Source: Streptomyces sp. CA-210063
Lineage (GTDB): Bacteria > Actinomycetota > Actinomycetes > Streptomycetales > Streptomycetaceae
DNA length: 64,000 bases
Reading direction: 5' to 3'
NCBI RefSeq assembly: GCF_024612015.1
Contig: NZ_CP102512.1
Coordinates: 8,804,001-8,868,000, forward strand
This document shows, piece by piece, positions 50,708 to 60,273 of the stretch. Position 1 is the first letter of the stretch. The number at the start of each line of letters is the position of its first letter. The notes under the pieces were generated by a model. It saw only the letters and a program-made list of their open reading frames with translations. It made no database searches and was not told where the DNA came from. A program made the position numbers and the translations under genes.

Positions 50708-53700
50708 ATGTACGAGCTGTCCCGGGTCCGCCTCTACTCCATCGGGCCGGCCGGTGCGCGCTACGCCGACACCGTGCTGGACCTGAGGGGTGTCGGCGAG
50801 TACGTGCCCGACCCCGCGCCGCAGCAGGCGGAGTTCTTCGAGGAGGAGCCCACCGGGCCGCCGCGTCGCCCCGCGCCCGCGGGTGTGCTCTTCCTGGAGA
50901 ACGGCGGTGGCAAGTCGGTCCTGCTCAAGCTGATCTTCTCGGTGATGCTGCCGGGCCACCGGAACACGCTGGGCGGTGCCAGCTCGGGTGTGCTGCGGAA
51001 GTTCCTGCTGGCGGACGACTGCGGGCATGTCGCGCTGGAGTGGCAGCACACGCTGACCGGTGAGTGTGTCGTCGTCGGCAAGGTGAGCGAGTGGCGCGGA
51101 CGGCAGGTCTCCAACGATCCGCGGAAGTTCGCCGAAGCCTGGTACTCGTTCCGGCCCGGGCCCGGACTGAGCCTGGACAACCTGCCCGTCGCCGAAGCCA
51201 CCGCCGTACGGCCGCCCGTCGAAGGCGCGTCGGGAGCGCAGGGGCGGCGGCGGACCATGAAGGGCTTCCGGGACGCCATCACCGAGGCCGGCAAGGCGTA
51301 TCCGCACCTCGAAGTGCACTGGGAGGAGATCCACGACCGCTGGAACGAGCATCTGACGGACCTCGGTCTCGACCCCGAACTCTTCCGCTATCAGCGGGAG
51401 ATGAACGCGGACGAGGGTGAGGCCGCCGGGCTGTTCGCGGTGAAGAAGGACTCCGACTTCACGGATCTGCTGCTGCGGGCGGTCACTGATACGCGTGACA
51501 CCGACGGTCTCGCCGACCTGGTCGGCGGCTTCGGCAACAAGCTCGGCCGGCGGGCCGAGCTGATCGCCGAGCGGGACTTCACGGCCGGGTCCGTGGACCT
51601 GCTCGGGCGGATCGTCGAGGCCGCCGAGGGCCGGGCACGGGCGCGGGACATCCACGCGGGCGCCGAGCGGCGCACCCGCACACTGGCCCGGCGGCTGTCG
51701 GCGCGGGCCGCGCGGGAGCGGCTGCGGGGCACCGATCTCGCCCAGCGGGTCACCGCCGCCGCATACGCGGTCACGCATTCCGAGGCCGCCCGTGATCGCA
51801 GCGCGCTGATCGCGGCCGAACTCGCCTACCGGCACGCCTCGTTGGCACTGGCCGCCGCCGAGAAGACGGCCGCAGCCCAGAAGCGGGAGCTCGCCGACGC
51901 GCGCACACTGCACTCCGCCTGGCAGGCCGCCGAGGCCGTCCTCAGGCACCGGGCCGCCGCCGACCGGGTGGCCCGCGTGGCCGCCGCCATCCAGGAGGCC
52001 GAACGGGACGCGGCCCCGGCGCTCGCCGCCCGCGCCAAGGCCGCCGTCGACCTCGTACGTGCCCTGGCCGCCGCCGCCGAGAGCGCCGAGGAACTGGCGA
52101 ACGAGGGCGAAGAGCGGTCGGCCGCCCTGCAGGAGGTCGGCGAGGCCGCCCACCGGGACTCGACCGTCGCGGCCACCGAGGCGCAGCGCGCCCGCAGCGA
52201 AGTCGGGCACCTGAAGCAGCGGCTCAGCGAGGTCGAACAGGAGACCGCCGAGGCCGTCCGCGCGGGCTGGCTCGACGACAGCGCGCCCGACGCCGATCCG
52301 GCCCGGGCCGCCCTCGCCGCCAGCGACGCGGAGAAGACGGCCGTCGCCGCCTGGGACACCGCACGCGAGGCCTCGCGCCGTGCCTCCGAGCACGCCCGGG
52401 AGGCGGCCTCCGCCGAGTCCCGCGCGGAGCTGACGGCCGCCCGCGCGGCGGACGCGGCCGTCGCCGCCGAGCGCGCCTACGACGGGGAGCGCCGTACGGC
52501 GGAGGCCCTGGCGGGGGAGGAGCGGCTGGCGGAACTGCTGAGCCTGCCGGGTGCCTCCGGCAGAGCGCGGCCTGCGGTGCCCGTGCCGCGCAGGGGCGGT
52601 GCCACCGATGCCGACCCGGGTACGGCCACCGAGGCGGCCGACGGCTCCCGTACGGCCTCCGGCGACGCCACGGGTGCTCACGCCGAAGGCACCCTCACCC
52701 CCGAGGAGCTGGACCGCTTCGCCGACGAGCTGCGCGAGTTGCTCGACGAGAGCGTGTCGTCCGCCGAGCGCCACCTCTTCGAGCTGCGCACCGCCGCGGC
52801 CGACGACTCCCGCATCCTGGGCGCTCTCGGCGACGGCGGGCTGCTGCCGCCGGGCCCCGACGTCCTGGCGACGGTCGAGTTCCTCGGCGAGCACGGCATC
52901 CCGGCCCTCCCCGGCTGGCGCTACCTCGCCCAGGCTGTGGACCCGGCCGACCACGCGCGCGTACTGGCCGCCCGCCCCGAACTGGTCGACGGCGTGATCA
53001 TCACCGATCCTGCCTCGCACGCCCGGGCCCGCGAGGCGCTGAGCGACGCGGCACTGCTCCCGAGGTCCGCCGTGGCCGTCGGTACGGCAGCGGCCCTGCT
53101 GGCACCGACCCCGCCCGTGGACTCGGGCGACGGTGACGTCTTCCTCGTACCGCCGAACCCGGCCATGCACGACGAGCACGCCGCCGACGAGGAGCGGCAG
53201 GCGCTGCGCGCGCGGGCGACCGAGCGGGACGAGGAGATCCGGGAGCTGGCGGCCCGGCTCGGCAAGGACCGGGAACTCGCCGCGCGACTCGCCTCGTGGC
53301 GCACGGGCTGTCCGGCGGGGCGGCTCACGGAGCTGGCCGCGGCCGCGCAGGAGACGCGGGCGTTCGCCGCGGAGTCCGAGGCGGAGCTGGCGGAGGCGCG
53401 GACCGTGCGGGCCGAGGCCGAGGAGGCGGCGGCCGAGGCCGCCCAGGTGCGGGACGAGCGGCAGGAGGCCGCGCAGAAGGCCCGGCGTGCCGCCGACGCC
53501 CTCGCCGGGCTCGCCTACCGGCTGCGCGAGCGCGCCGGCTGGCAGGTCAAGCTCCGCGAACTCGCCGACGAGGCCATGGAGTCCGAGGCCCGCGCCCAGT
53601 CCTGTCTCGAGCGCGCCCGCGCCGCCGACGAGGACCGGCGTGCCACCCAGCGCGGCGCCGACGACGCCCGCCGCACGGCGCGCGCCCTGCGCGCCGAGCG

Positions 53701-55405
53701 CGCCGAGATCGCGGGAGCCCCCGACGACGTACCGGAGGCCGACTCCGACGCGCCGAAGCAGCCCCTCGCCGCCCTCCGCGAGGCCTACCGGGCAGCCTCC
53801 CAGGTGTACGAGAAAGTCGGCGTCGGCGCCGATCTACGTGCCGAGCAGGCGCGGGCCGAGAGCGACGAGAGCGCCGCGATCGCCGAGCTGGACCGGCTCA
53901 CCAACAAGGTCCACAACCGTGCCGCGCAGTTGCTCCAGTCGCCCGATGGCTCCGACGGGCCGTCCCGGCAGGCCGCGGCAGCGCGCGCCGAGGAACTCGT
54001 CCAGCTCCTCGAAACCCGTGTGTCCACCGCGAGCGAGCAGCTCGGGCGGCTGCGCGGTGAGGCCGAGCGGCACGCGCCCAAGGACGGCGAGGCGCACACC
54101 GAGCTGCCCGAGGAGCTGATCCCGCGCGACGCCGACCACGCCCAGGCCCTGCTGCGCACCGCCACCGCCGAACTCGCCTCCCGGACCGAGGCATTGACGC
54201 AGGCCCGCGAGGCCCACGCCGAACTGCTGGAGTCCCACCGCGCCGCGGAGGACGCGGCCGGCGGCTTCGACGAGACGGCCGCCCTGCTCCGGGACCTCCT
54301 GCGCGACCATTCCACGGACGACGACCAGGAGGAGCCCGAGCCCTACCCCGGCTGTCTCGAGGACGCCCGCAAGGCCGCGGCCGAGGCCCGCCGTTCGCTG
54401 CGCGGCTGCGCCGCCGACCTCTCCGCCGCCGAGGGCGCCGTCCGCGAGGCGAGCGACATCCTCGTACGCCATGCCAACTCCACCCGCTACGAGCAGGTCC
54501 GCACGCCCGCCCGCCAGCAGATCCGCGAGCTGCCCGCCTCCTCGCTCCCCGAGCACGCCCAGAAGTGGGCCGACGCCTTCGCGCCCCGACTCCGGGTCCT
54601 CACGGACGAGTTGGCGCAGCTGGAACGCAACCGGGACTCGATCGTCGACCGGCTGCGAGGCCTCGTGGAGTCGGCCCTCGCGACCCTCCGGTCCGCCCAG
54701 CGGCTGTCCAGGCTCCCCGAGGGGCTGGGGGAGTGGTCCGGCCAGGAGTTCCTGCGCATCCGCTTCGAGGAGCCCGACCAGGCCACCCTCGCCGAGCGGT
54801 TGGGCGAGGTCGTCGACGAGGCGACCCGCGCGGCGGTGAAGAAGAACTCCGACATGCGCCGCGACGGCATGTCCCTGCTGCTCCGGGGCGTCAGCGCCGC
54901 GCTCCAGCCCAAGGGCGTCGCCGTGGAGATCCTCAAGCCGGACGCGGTGCTGAGGGCCGAGCGCGTCCCCGTCGGACAGATGGGCGATGTCTTCTCCGGC
55001 GGCCAGCTGCTCACCGCCGCCATCGCCCTGTACTGCACGATGGCCGCCCTCCGCAGCAACGACCGGGGCCGGGACAAGCACCGCCACGCGGGAACGCTGT
55101 TCCTCGACAACCCCATCGGCCGCGCCAACGCGACGTACCTGCTGGAACTCCAACGGGCGGTCTCGGACGCCCTGGGCGTCCAACTCCTCTACACCACGGG
55201 CCTGTTCGACACGACCGCCCTGGCGGAGTTCCCCCTGGTCATCCGCCTCCGCAACGACGCCGACCTACGAGCGGGCCTGAAGTACATCAGGGTGGAGGAA
55301 CACCTCCGCCCGGGACTGCCCCGTGAGACAGCGGCCGGCGAGGCCGCACACACCGAGATCACCGCGACCCGTATGTACAAGAGACCAGCTACAACCGCCC
55401 CGTAA
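50708..55405 (+). CDS. SMC/MukB/JetC-like ATPase with long coiled coils (1565 aa)
   Basis: Head-coil-hinge-coil-head layout. N-head: FLENGGGKSVLLKLIFSVMLPG, P-loop Lys69. Coil 1 (about 255-600): Ala/Glu/Arg-rich heptads. Hinge-like globular region (about 695-805): ADDSRILGALGDGGLLPPGPDVLATVEFLGEHGIPALPGWRYLAQAV ... VDGVIITDPASHARAREAL. Coil 2 (about 820-1350). C-head: ABC signature FSGGQLLTAAIALYC (Ser1430) and Walker B TLFLDNPIGRANATYL with Asp1467 followed by Asn1468, where SMC proteins have Glu. FtsK/RecN-like repair ATPases are less likely because the hinge is present. ATP-driven DNA loop extrusion is the family function; plasmid/phage defence is one known use. Confidence 0.7.
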   Translation: MYELSRVRLYSIGPAGARYADTVLDLRGVGEYVPDPAPQQAEFFEEEPTGPPRRPAPAGVLFLENGGGKSVLLKLIFSVMLPGHRNTLGGASSGVLRKFLLADDCGHVALEWQHTLTGECVVVGKVSEWRGRQVSNDPRKFAEAWYSFRPGPGLSLDNLPVAEATAVRPPVEGASGAQGRRRTMKGFRDAITEAGKAYPHLEVHWEEIHDRWNEHLTDLGLDPELFRYQREMNADEGEAAGLFAVKKDSDFTDLLLRAVTDTRDTDGLADLVGGFGNKLGRRAELIAERDFTAGSVDLLGRIVEAAEGRARARDIHAGAERRTRTLARRLSARAARERLRGTDLAQRVTAAAYAVTHSEAARDRSALIAAELAYRHASLALAAAEKTAAAQKRELADARTLHSAWQAAEAVLRHRAAADRVARVAAAIQEAERDAAPALAARAKAAVDLVRALAAAAESAEELANEGEERSAALQEVGEAAHRDSTVAATEAQRARSEVGHLKQRLSEVEQETAEAVRAGWLDDSAPDADPARAALAASDAEKTAVAAWDTAREASRRASEHAREAASAESRAELTAARAADAAVAAERAYDGERRTAEALAGEERLAELLSLPGASGRARPAVPVPRRGGATDADPGTATEAADGSRTASGDATGAHAEGTLTPEELDRFADELRELLDESVSSAERHLFELRTAAADDSRILGALGDGGLLPPGPDVLATVEFLGEHGIPALPGWRYLAQAVDPADHARVLAARPELVDGVIITDPASHARAREALSDAALLPRSAVAVGTAAALLAPTPPVDSGDGDVFLVPPNPAMHDEHAADEERQALRARATERDEEIRELAARLGKDRELAARLASWRTGCPAGRLTELAAAAQETRAFAAESEAELAEARTVRAEAEEAAAEAAQVRDERQEAAQKARRAADALAGLAYRLRERAGWQVKLRELADEAMESEARAQSCLERARAADEDRRATQRGADDARRTARALRAERAEIAGAPDDVPEADSDAPKQPLAALREAYRAASQVYEKVGVGADLRAEQARAESDESAAIAELDRLTNKVHNRAAQLLQSPDGSDGPSRQAAAARAEELVQLLETRVSTASEQLGRLRGEAERHAPKDGEAHTELPEELIPRDADHAQALLRTATAELASRTEALTQAREAHAELLESHRAAEDAAGGFDETAALLRDLLRDHSTDDDQEEPEPYPGCLEDARKAAAEARRSLRGCAADLSAAEGAVREASDILVRHANSTRYEQVRTPARQQIRELPASSLPEHAQKWADAFAPRLRVLTDELAQLERNRDSIVDRLRGLVESALATLRSAQRLSRLPEGLGEWSGQEFLRIRFEEPDQATLAERLGEVVDEATRAAVKKNSDMRRDGMSLLLRGVSAALQPKGVAVEILKPDAVLRAERVPVGQMGDVFSGGQLLTAAIALYCTMAALRSNDRGRDKHRHAGTLFLDNPIGRANATYLLELQRAVSDALGVQLLYTTGLFDTTALAEFPLVIRLRNDADLRAGLKYIRVEEHLRPGLPRETAAGEAAHTEITATRMYKRPATTAP

Positions 55406-55425
55406 GGGGCGCGGGGAACTGCGCG
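55405..55425 (-). repeat. Dispersed CGCGCAGTTCCCC element, single arm, reversed
   Basis: AGGGGCGCGGGGAACTGCGC directly follows, and shares a base with, the TAA stop of the SMC-like gene; GCCCCGTAAGGGGC also makes a short hairpin over the stop codon. A second partial CCGCAGTTCCCC follows at 55446. Probably acts as terminator of the cluster. Confidence 0.7.
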
Positions 55426-55474
55426 ACCAGCCACAACGGACCCGCAGTTCCCCACTTTTTTGGCAGCGCAGCGA

Positions 55475-57025
55475 CTACGCGTCGGCCTTCAAAAGATCCG
55501 CACACTTCTCGCCGATCATCATCGTCGTGATGCACGGATTGACGGTGACGAGATCCGGCATGACCGACCCGTCCGCCACCCGCAGCCCCTCGACCCCCTT
55601 GACCCGCAGCCGCGCGTCCAGCGGGGCCGAGGTGTCGTCGTCCGCGCCCATCTTCACGGTGCAGGACGGGTGGTAGACGGTGTTGTGGGTCTTGTGGATG
55701 TAGTCGAGCAGCTCGTCATCGGTCCGGACGTCCGGACCGGGTGCCAGCTCGGCCCCGGCCCACCCGCTCAGGGCCGGCTGCGCCGCGATCTGCCGGGCGA
55801 GACGGAGGCCGTACGTCATCACGCGCACATCGTGCTCGTGCGTGAAGTAGCGCGGGTCGACCTTCGGCTTGTCCCGGTAGTCCCGAGTGCGCAGCCGCAC
55901 GGTGCCCCGGGACTTGGCCCGCGTCACGTTCGGCGTCAGACAGAACGCGTTCTCGGACGTGGGGTAGCCGTGCCGGGCGGTGTTCATGTCGAACGGGACG
56001 GACCCGTAGTGGAACATCAGGTCCGGCCGGTCCAGGCCCGGTTCGGTGTCGTAGAAGATGCCCGCCTCCCACCACTGGTTGGACGTGGTGGGCATCGGCT
56101 GGGCGGCCTCCCACATGATGACGCCCTCGGGGTGGTCCTGGAGGTTCTCGCCGACGCCCGCCGAGTCCACGACCACGTCCACGCCCACCTCGCGCAGGTG
56201 TTCCGCGGGGCCGATGCCGGAGAGCATCAGGATCTTGGGGGTGTCGATGGAGCCGCAGGAGACGATGACCTCACGCCGGGCGCGTACCGTCCGGGTGTGG
56301 ATGAGGTCCGGGTCCAGATACTCGGCTCCGACGCAGCGCCGCCCTTCGAACACCAGTTTCTTGGCGCGGACCCCGGTGCGCACCTCCAGGTTCGGGCGCT
56401 TGCCCATGATCGGGTGCAGATACGCCACCGACGAGGACTGCCGGATGTTGTTCTCGTCGGAGTTGATCTGGAACCAGTTGGCACCCCGGACCACCGTCGT
56501 ACCCGTGTTGAAGGGCGTCGTCGGGATACCCGCCTGGACGCACGCCTCCAGCAGGGCGTTGCCGCACGGGTCCTCGCTCTTGATCGTGCGGAGCTTCACG
56601 GGCCCGGTGCGGCCGTGGTGGTCGCCGGGCGCGTCGTTGTTCTCGAGCCGCTGGTAGAGCGGGAAGAGGTCGGCCGCGGACCAGCCCGTACAGCCCGCGG
56701 CCGCCCAGTCGTCGAGGTCCTCCGCCGGTGCCCAGAAGGCGATGCAGGAGTTGTGGGAGGAACAGCCGCCGAGCACCTTCGCTCTCGCATGGCGCATGAA
56801 GCTGTTGCCGCTGGCCTGCGGCTCGACCGGATAGTCCCAGTCGTAGCCGGACTCCAGCAGGCCCATCCAGCGTTCCAGCTTCATGACGTCGTCGTCGCCG
56901 ACGTCACTGGGTCCCGCCTCCAGTACGCACACCGTGACCGACGGATCCTCGGAGAGCCGGGCCGCCACCACGTTTCCCGCGGTGCCGCCGCCGACCACGA
57001 CATAGTCGAACTCATCTGCCTTCAT
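55475..57025 (-). CDS. betA: GMC oxidoreductase, choline dehydrogenase type
   Basis: 516 residues. Rossmann FAD motif YVVVGGGTAGNVVAARLSE at about 8-26, KVLGGCSSHNSCIAFW (GMC signature 1), SCGSIDTPKILMLSGIGP (signature 2), and C-terminal YHPSCTVKMG and NPCITTMMIGEKCADLL carrying the catalytic His and Asn. It oxidises choline to betaine aldehyde. Context (aldehyde dehydrogenase and permease upstream in the same direction) supports choline. AGGAGGT precedes ATG 57025. Membrane-associated or cytosolic. Confidence 0.88.
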   Translation of the reverse strand: MKADEFDYVVVGGGTAGNVVAARLSEDPSVTVCVLEAGPSDVGDDDVMKLERWMGLLESGYDWDYPVEPQASGNSFMRHARAKVLGGCSSHNSCIAFWAPAEDLDDWAAAGCTGWSAADLFPLYQRLENNDAPGDHHGRTGPVKLRTIKSEDPCGNALLEACVQAGIPTTPFNTGTTVVRGANWFQINSDENNIRQSSSVAYLHPIMGKRPNLEVRTGVRAKKLVFEGRRCVGAEYLDPDLIHTRTVRARREVIVSCGSIDTPKILMLSGIGPAEHLREVGVDVVVDSAGVGENLQDHPEGVIMWEAAQPMPTTSNQWWEAGIFYDTEPGLDRPDLMFHYGSVPFDMNTARHGYPTSENAFCLTPNVTRAKSRGTVRLRTRDYRDKPKVDPRYFTHEHDVRVMTYGLRLARQIAAQPALSGWAGAELAPGPDVRTDDELLDYIHKTHNTVYHPSCTVKMGADDDTSAPLDARLRVKGVEGLRVADGSVMPDLVTVNPCITTMMIGEKCADLLKADA

Positions 57026-57087
57026 GGGGAGTTGACCTCCTGTGTTGCTGTGTTGCTGTGCTGCGCCGGATTCTCGGGAGTCGTTTC

Positions 57088-58677
57088 TCAGTCGGCCGCC
57101 GGGGAGGCGACGGGCGCGGCGGGCGGCGCGGGCGGTGTGGCCTGGGCTTCGACGGCCACGCGGTGCTCGGCGAGCACGCCTGTCTTGTGCCGCTGGATGA
57201 ACCAGTAGTAGGCGAAGCCGCCGCCAGCGATGATCCCGACGAAGAGGACGGCACCCCACTGCAGATACCAGTGGAACGGGGCGGCCGCGTTGTAGACCGC
57301 GGCCCGCGGCCAGATCAGGTTGAGGGTCATGCCCCCGCCCCACAGCACGGCGAGGATGTTCACGAGGAGGCCCCAGCGGCCCAGTGAGAACCGGCCGTCC
57401 CCGGCGGGCTGCCACTTGCCTCGCAGCCGCGCCACCAGCATCGGCACGGTGACGCCCAGGTAGGCCAGGTAGATCATGATGATGCCGATGCTGGTCACCA
57501 CGGTGAAGATCTGCGGCTGGCGGATGTTGACCACGAGGATCGCCAGCGCCAGGACACCGATGATCACGGTCGGCAGCACCGGCGTCTGGAAGCGCGGGTG
57601 GCACTTGGCCAGCTTCGAGGACGCGGGCAGGTTGTTGTCCCGGGCCATCGCGAACGCCAGCCGGACCGCGGCGGTGTGGACGGCCAGGGCGCAGACGGTG
57701 ACCGCGATCAGCACGCACCACAGCATCGCCTTGCCGGCCGTCGGACCGAGCACGTTGAGCACGACGTACTGCAGCCCGTCGGTGGACAGCTGCTCACCCT
57801 TCAGACTGGAGACGCTCATCAGCGCCAGCAGCAGGATCAGGCCGCCGAGGAGGAACGAGGCGACGATCGCCCGGATGATCGCGCGCGGCGCGTTCCGGGT
57901 CGGGTCCAGCGACTCCTCACCGAGCGAGGCGGCCGTGTCGAAGCCGTACATGACGTACGCGGACGCCAGCGAGGCCACGAGGAACGCGCCCAGGTACCCG
58001 TTGCCGTAGCCCTCTCCGGTGCCGTTCGTCTCCAGCACCACCTGCGGGCCACGCGTGATGTGCACGGCGAACAGCACGATCAGTACGACGGTGGCGATCA
58101 GCTCGATGAACACGCCCGCCGTGTTGATCCGGGCCATCAGCTTGACGCCGAAAGCGTTCACCAGGGTCGTGAACAGGATCAGCACCGCGGCCAGGATGAC
58201 CGCGTTGGTCGCCACGTCATACGTACCCGTGCCGTCCCCGACGATCTGGAACACGTCGGAGATCTGGGGCAGCGTCAGCTGGTAGGCCAGTGCGACCGCA
58301 GCGATCGACACGATCGAGGCGATCAGCATCATCCAGCCGGCGAGCCAGCCCAGGTGCGGGTTGCCTATCTTCTTCGACCAGTTGTAGACGGAGCCCGCGA
58401 CCGGATAGCGGGCCGCCAGCTCCGCGAAGCAGAGCGCGACCATGAACTGGCCGATGAACACCATGGGCCACGACCACCAGTAGGCGGGGCCGCCGCTGCC
58501 GTAGCCGAAGTAGAACAGCTGGAAGGTGCCGGTCAGGATCGAGATGTAGCTGATCCCGGCGGCGAAGGTGTGGAAGTTGCCGAGAGTGCGCTTGAGTTCG
58601 GGCTTGTAGCCGAACTCGGTGAGTTCCGCATCGTCGGACGTGCTCTTTGGTCCGGGGGGTTGCTCGATTGTCGTCAT
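57088..58677 (-). CDS. APC-superfamily amino acid/choline permease
   Basis: 529 residues, 12-14 helices. ELTEFGYKPELKRTLGNFHTFAAGISYISILTGTFQLFYFGYGSGGPAYWW is the amino acid/choline permease (GabP/Hnm1-type) opening; AELAARYPVAGSVYNWSKKIGNPHLGWLAGW and GFDTAASLGEESLDPTRNAPRAI follow. Placed between betB and betA it probably imports choline or carnitine-like amines, rather than the BCCT transporters used in other bet operons. ATG 58677 follows AGGAG. Confidence 0.87.
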   Translation of the reverse strand: MTTIEQPPGPKSTSDDAELTEFGYKPELKRTLGNFHTFAAGISYISILTGTFQLFYFGYGSGGPAYWWSWPMVFIGQFMVALCFAELAARYPVAGSVYNWSKKIGNPHLGWLAGWMMLIASIVSIAAVALAYQLTLPQISDVFQIVGDGTGTYDVATNAVILAAVLILFTTLVNAFGVKLMARINTAGVFIELIATVVLIVLFAVHITRGPQVVLETNGTGEGYGNGYLGAFLVASLASAYVMYGFDTAASLGEESLDPTRNAPRAIIRAIVASFLLGGLILLLALMSVSSLKGEQLSTDGLQYVVLNVLGPTAGKAMLWCVLIAVTVCALAVHTAAVRLAFAMARDNNLPASSKLAKCHPRFQTPVLPTVIIGVLALAILVVNIRQPQIFTVVTSIGIIMIYLAYLGVTVPMLVARLRGKWQPAGDGRFSLGRWGLLVNILAVLWGGGMTLNLIWPRAAVYNAAAPFHWYLQWGAVLFVGIIAGGGFAYYWFIQRHKTGVLAEHRVAVEAQATPPAPPAAPVASPAAD

Positions 58678-58806
58678 GAGCGGACTCCTGGTGGGCCTTG
58701 GGGAGGGGGGAGGGAGCGGCTCTTGCGGGTGCCGAGAGGAAAGTGCGGGGGAAGGCGCTTGGGGGGAGATACAACTACGCCTCAACTACCCTTTGTCGCA
58801 AGGGAG

Positions 58807-60273
58807 TCAGGCGAACCAACCCTGAGGTGAGGGGTCCGTGTTCCGCCAGATGTGCTTCGCCTCGCGGTACTCGGCGAGCCCTGAGGGCCCGAGTTCGCGG
58901 CCGAAGCCGGACTGCTTGAAACCGCCCCACTCGGCCTGCGGCACATACGGGTGGTAGTCGTTGATCCACACCGTGCCGATCCGCAGCCGGGCCGCGACCC
59001 GCTGCGCCCTGGCCTCGTCCGTCGTCCATACGGCGCCGGCCAGACCGTAGATGGTGTCGTTGGCCAGCCGTATCGCCTCGTCCTCGGTGCTGAACCGTTC
59101 CACCGTCAGCACCGGCCCGAACGACTCGTCCTGGATCACGGACATCGTGCTCGTGCACTCGTCCAGGACGGTCGGCAGATAGTAGAAGCCCTTGTCGTAC
59201 GCGTCGCCACTCGGCCGGTCGCCGCCGCAGCGCAGTACCGCGCCCTCGGCGATGCCCTTGGCGACGTACTCCTCGACCTTCGACCGGTGTGCCGCCGAGA
59301 TCAGCGGCCCGGTCTGCGCCTGCTCGTCGAACGGGCCGCCGAGCCGGATCTCCTGCGCCCGGCGGACGACCTCGTCGACGAACCGGTCGTGCAGCGAGTC
59401 CTCCACCAGCAGGCGGGCGCCCGCCGAGCACACCTGACCCGAGTGCAGGAACACCGCGGTCAGCGCCATGTCGACGGCCGTGTCGAAGTCGGCGTCGGCG
59501 AAGACGATGTTCGGGTTCTTGCCGCCGAGCTCCAGGGCGACCTTCTTCACGCTCGCGGCGGCGTTGGCCATCAGCCGCCGACCGGTCTGGAGACCACCGG
59601 TGAAGGAGACCAGGTCCACGTCCGGGTGATCGGAGAGCGGGGCGCCCGCCTCGGGGCCGGCGCCGAGGACCAGGTTGGCCACGCCCGGAGGCAGCCCCGC
59701 CTCCTCCAGGAGGCGCATGAGGTGGATCGCGGTGTGCGGGGTCAGCTCGCTCGGCTTCAGCACGAAGGTGTTGCCCGCCGCGAGCGCCGGGGCGACCTTC
59801 CAGGCCGTCTGGAGGAGCGGGTAGTTCCACGGAGTGATCAGCGCGCACACCCCGACCGGCTCGTACACGACCCGGCTGTCGACGCCCGCCTGGCCCGTGT
59901 CGACGACCCGGCCCGTCTCGGCGGTGGCCGCCCGCCCGAAATAGCGGAAGCAGTTCGCGATGTCGTCGATGTCGTACTCGCTCTCCACCAGCCGCTTGCC
60001 GGTGTCGAGGGACTCGGCGCGCGCGAGCGCGTCCTTGTCGCGTACGAGGAGGTCGGCGACCCGAAGCAACAGGTCACCGCGGTCCGCGGGCGAGGTGGTG
60101 GGCCAGGGGCCCTCGTCGAAGGCGCGACGTGCGGCCGCGATCGCCTCCACGGTGTCCTTGCCGCCGGCCTCGTCGACGACCGCGACCAGGCTGCCGTCGG
60201 CGGGACAGCGGATCTCACGGGTCCGCTCATCGAGCGCGGCTCGCCACGCTCCGCCGATGAAAAGTTCGGGCAT
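58807..60273 (-). CDS. betB: Betaine-aldehyde dehydrogenase type ALDH
   Basis: 488 residues. TPWNYPLLQTAWKVAPALAAGNTFVLKPSELTP, FTGGLQTGRRLMANAA, ALELGGKNPNIVF (Glu general base) and FLHSGQVCSAGARLLVE (catalytic Cys) are intact; PQAEWGGFKQSGFGRELG near the C terminus. It oxidises betaine aldehyde to glycine betaine with NAD(P). First gene of the osmoprotectant operon with a strong AGGAGG site. The aldehyde specificity is inferred from the operon. Confidence 0.92.
   Translation of the reverse strand: MPELFIGGAWRAALDERTREIRCPADGSLVAVVDEAGGKDTVEAIAAARRAFDEGPWPTTSPADRGDLLLRVADLLVRDKDALARAESLDTGKRLVESEYDIDDIANCFRYFGRAATAETGRVVDTGQAGVDSRVVYEPVGVCALITPWNYPLLQTAWKVAPALAAGNTFVLKPSELTPHTAIHLMRLLEEAGLPPGVANLVLGAGPEAGAPLSDHPDVDLVSFTGGLQTGRRLMANAAASVKKVALELGGKNPNIVFADADFDTAVDMALTAVFLHSGQVCSAGARLLVEDSLHDRFVDEVVRRAQEIRLGGPFDEQAQTGPLISAAHRSKVEEYVAKGIAEGAVLRCGGDRPSGDAYDKGFYYLPTVLDECTSTMSVIQDESFGPVLTVERFSTEDEAIRLANDTIYGLAGAVWTTDEARAQRVAARLRIGTVWINDYHPYVPQAEWGGFKQSGFGRELGPSGLAEYREAKHIWRNTDPSPQGWFA

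Noticed and set aside
55406..57025. JetD-type nuclease completing a Wadjet system
   Set aside because: The next gene is clearly a GMC choline dehydrogenase on the opposite strand; nothing toprim- or nuclease-like lies nearby.
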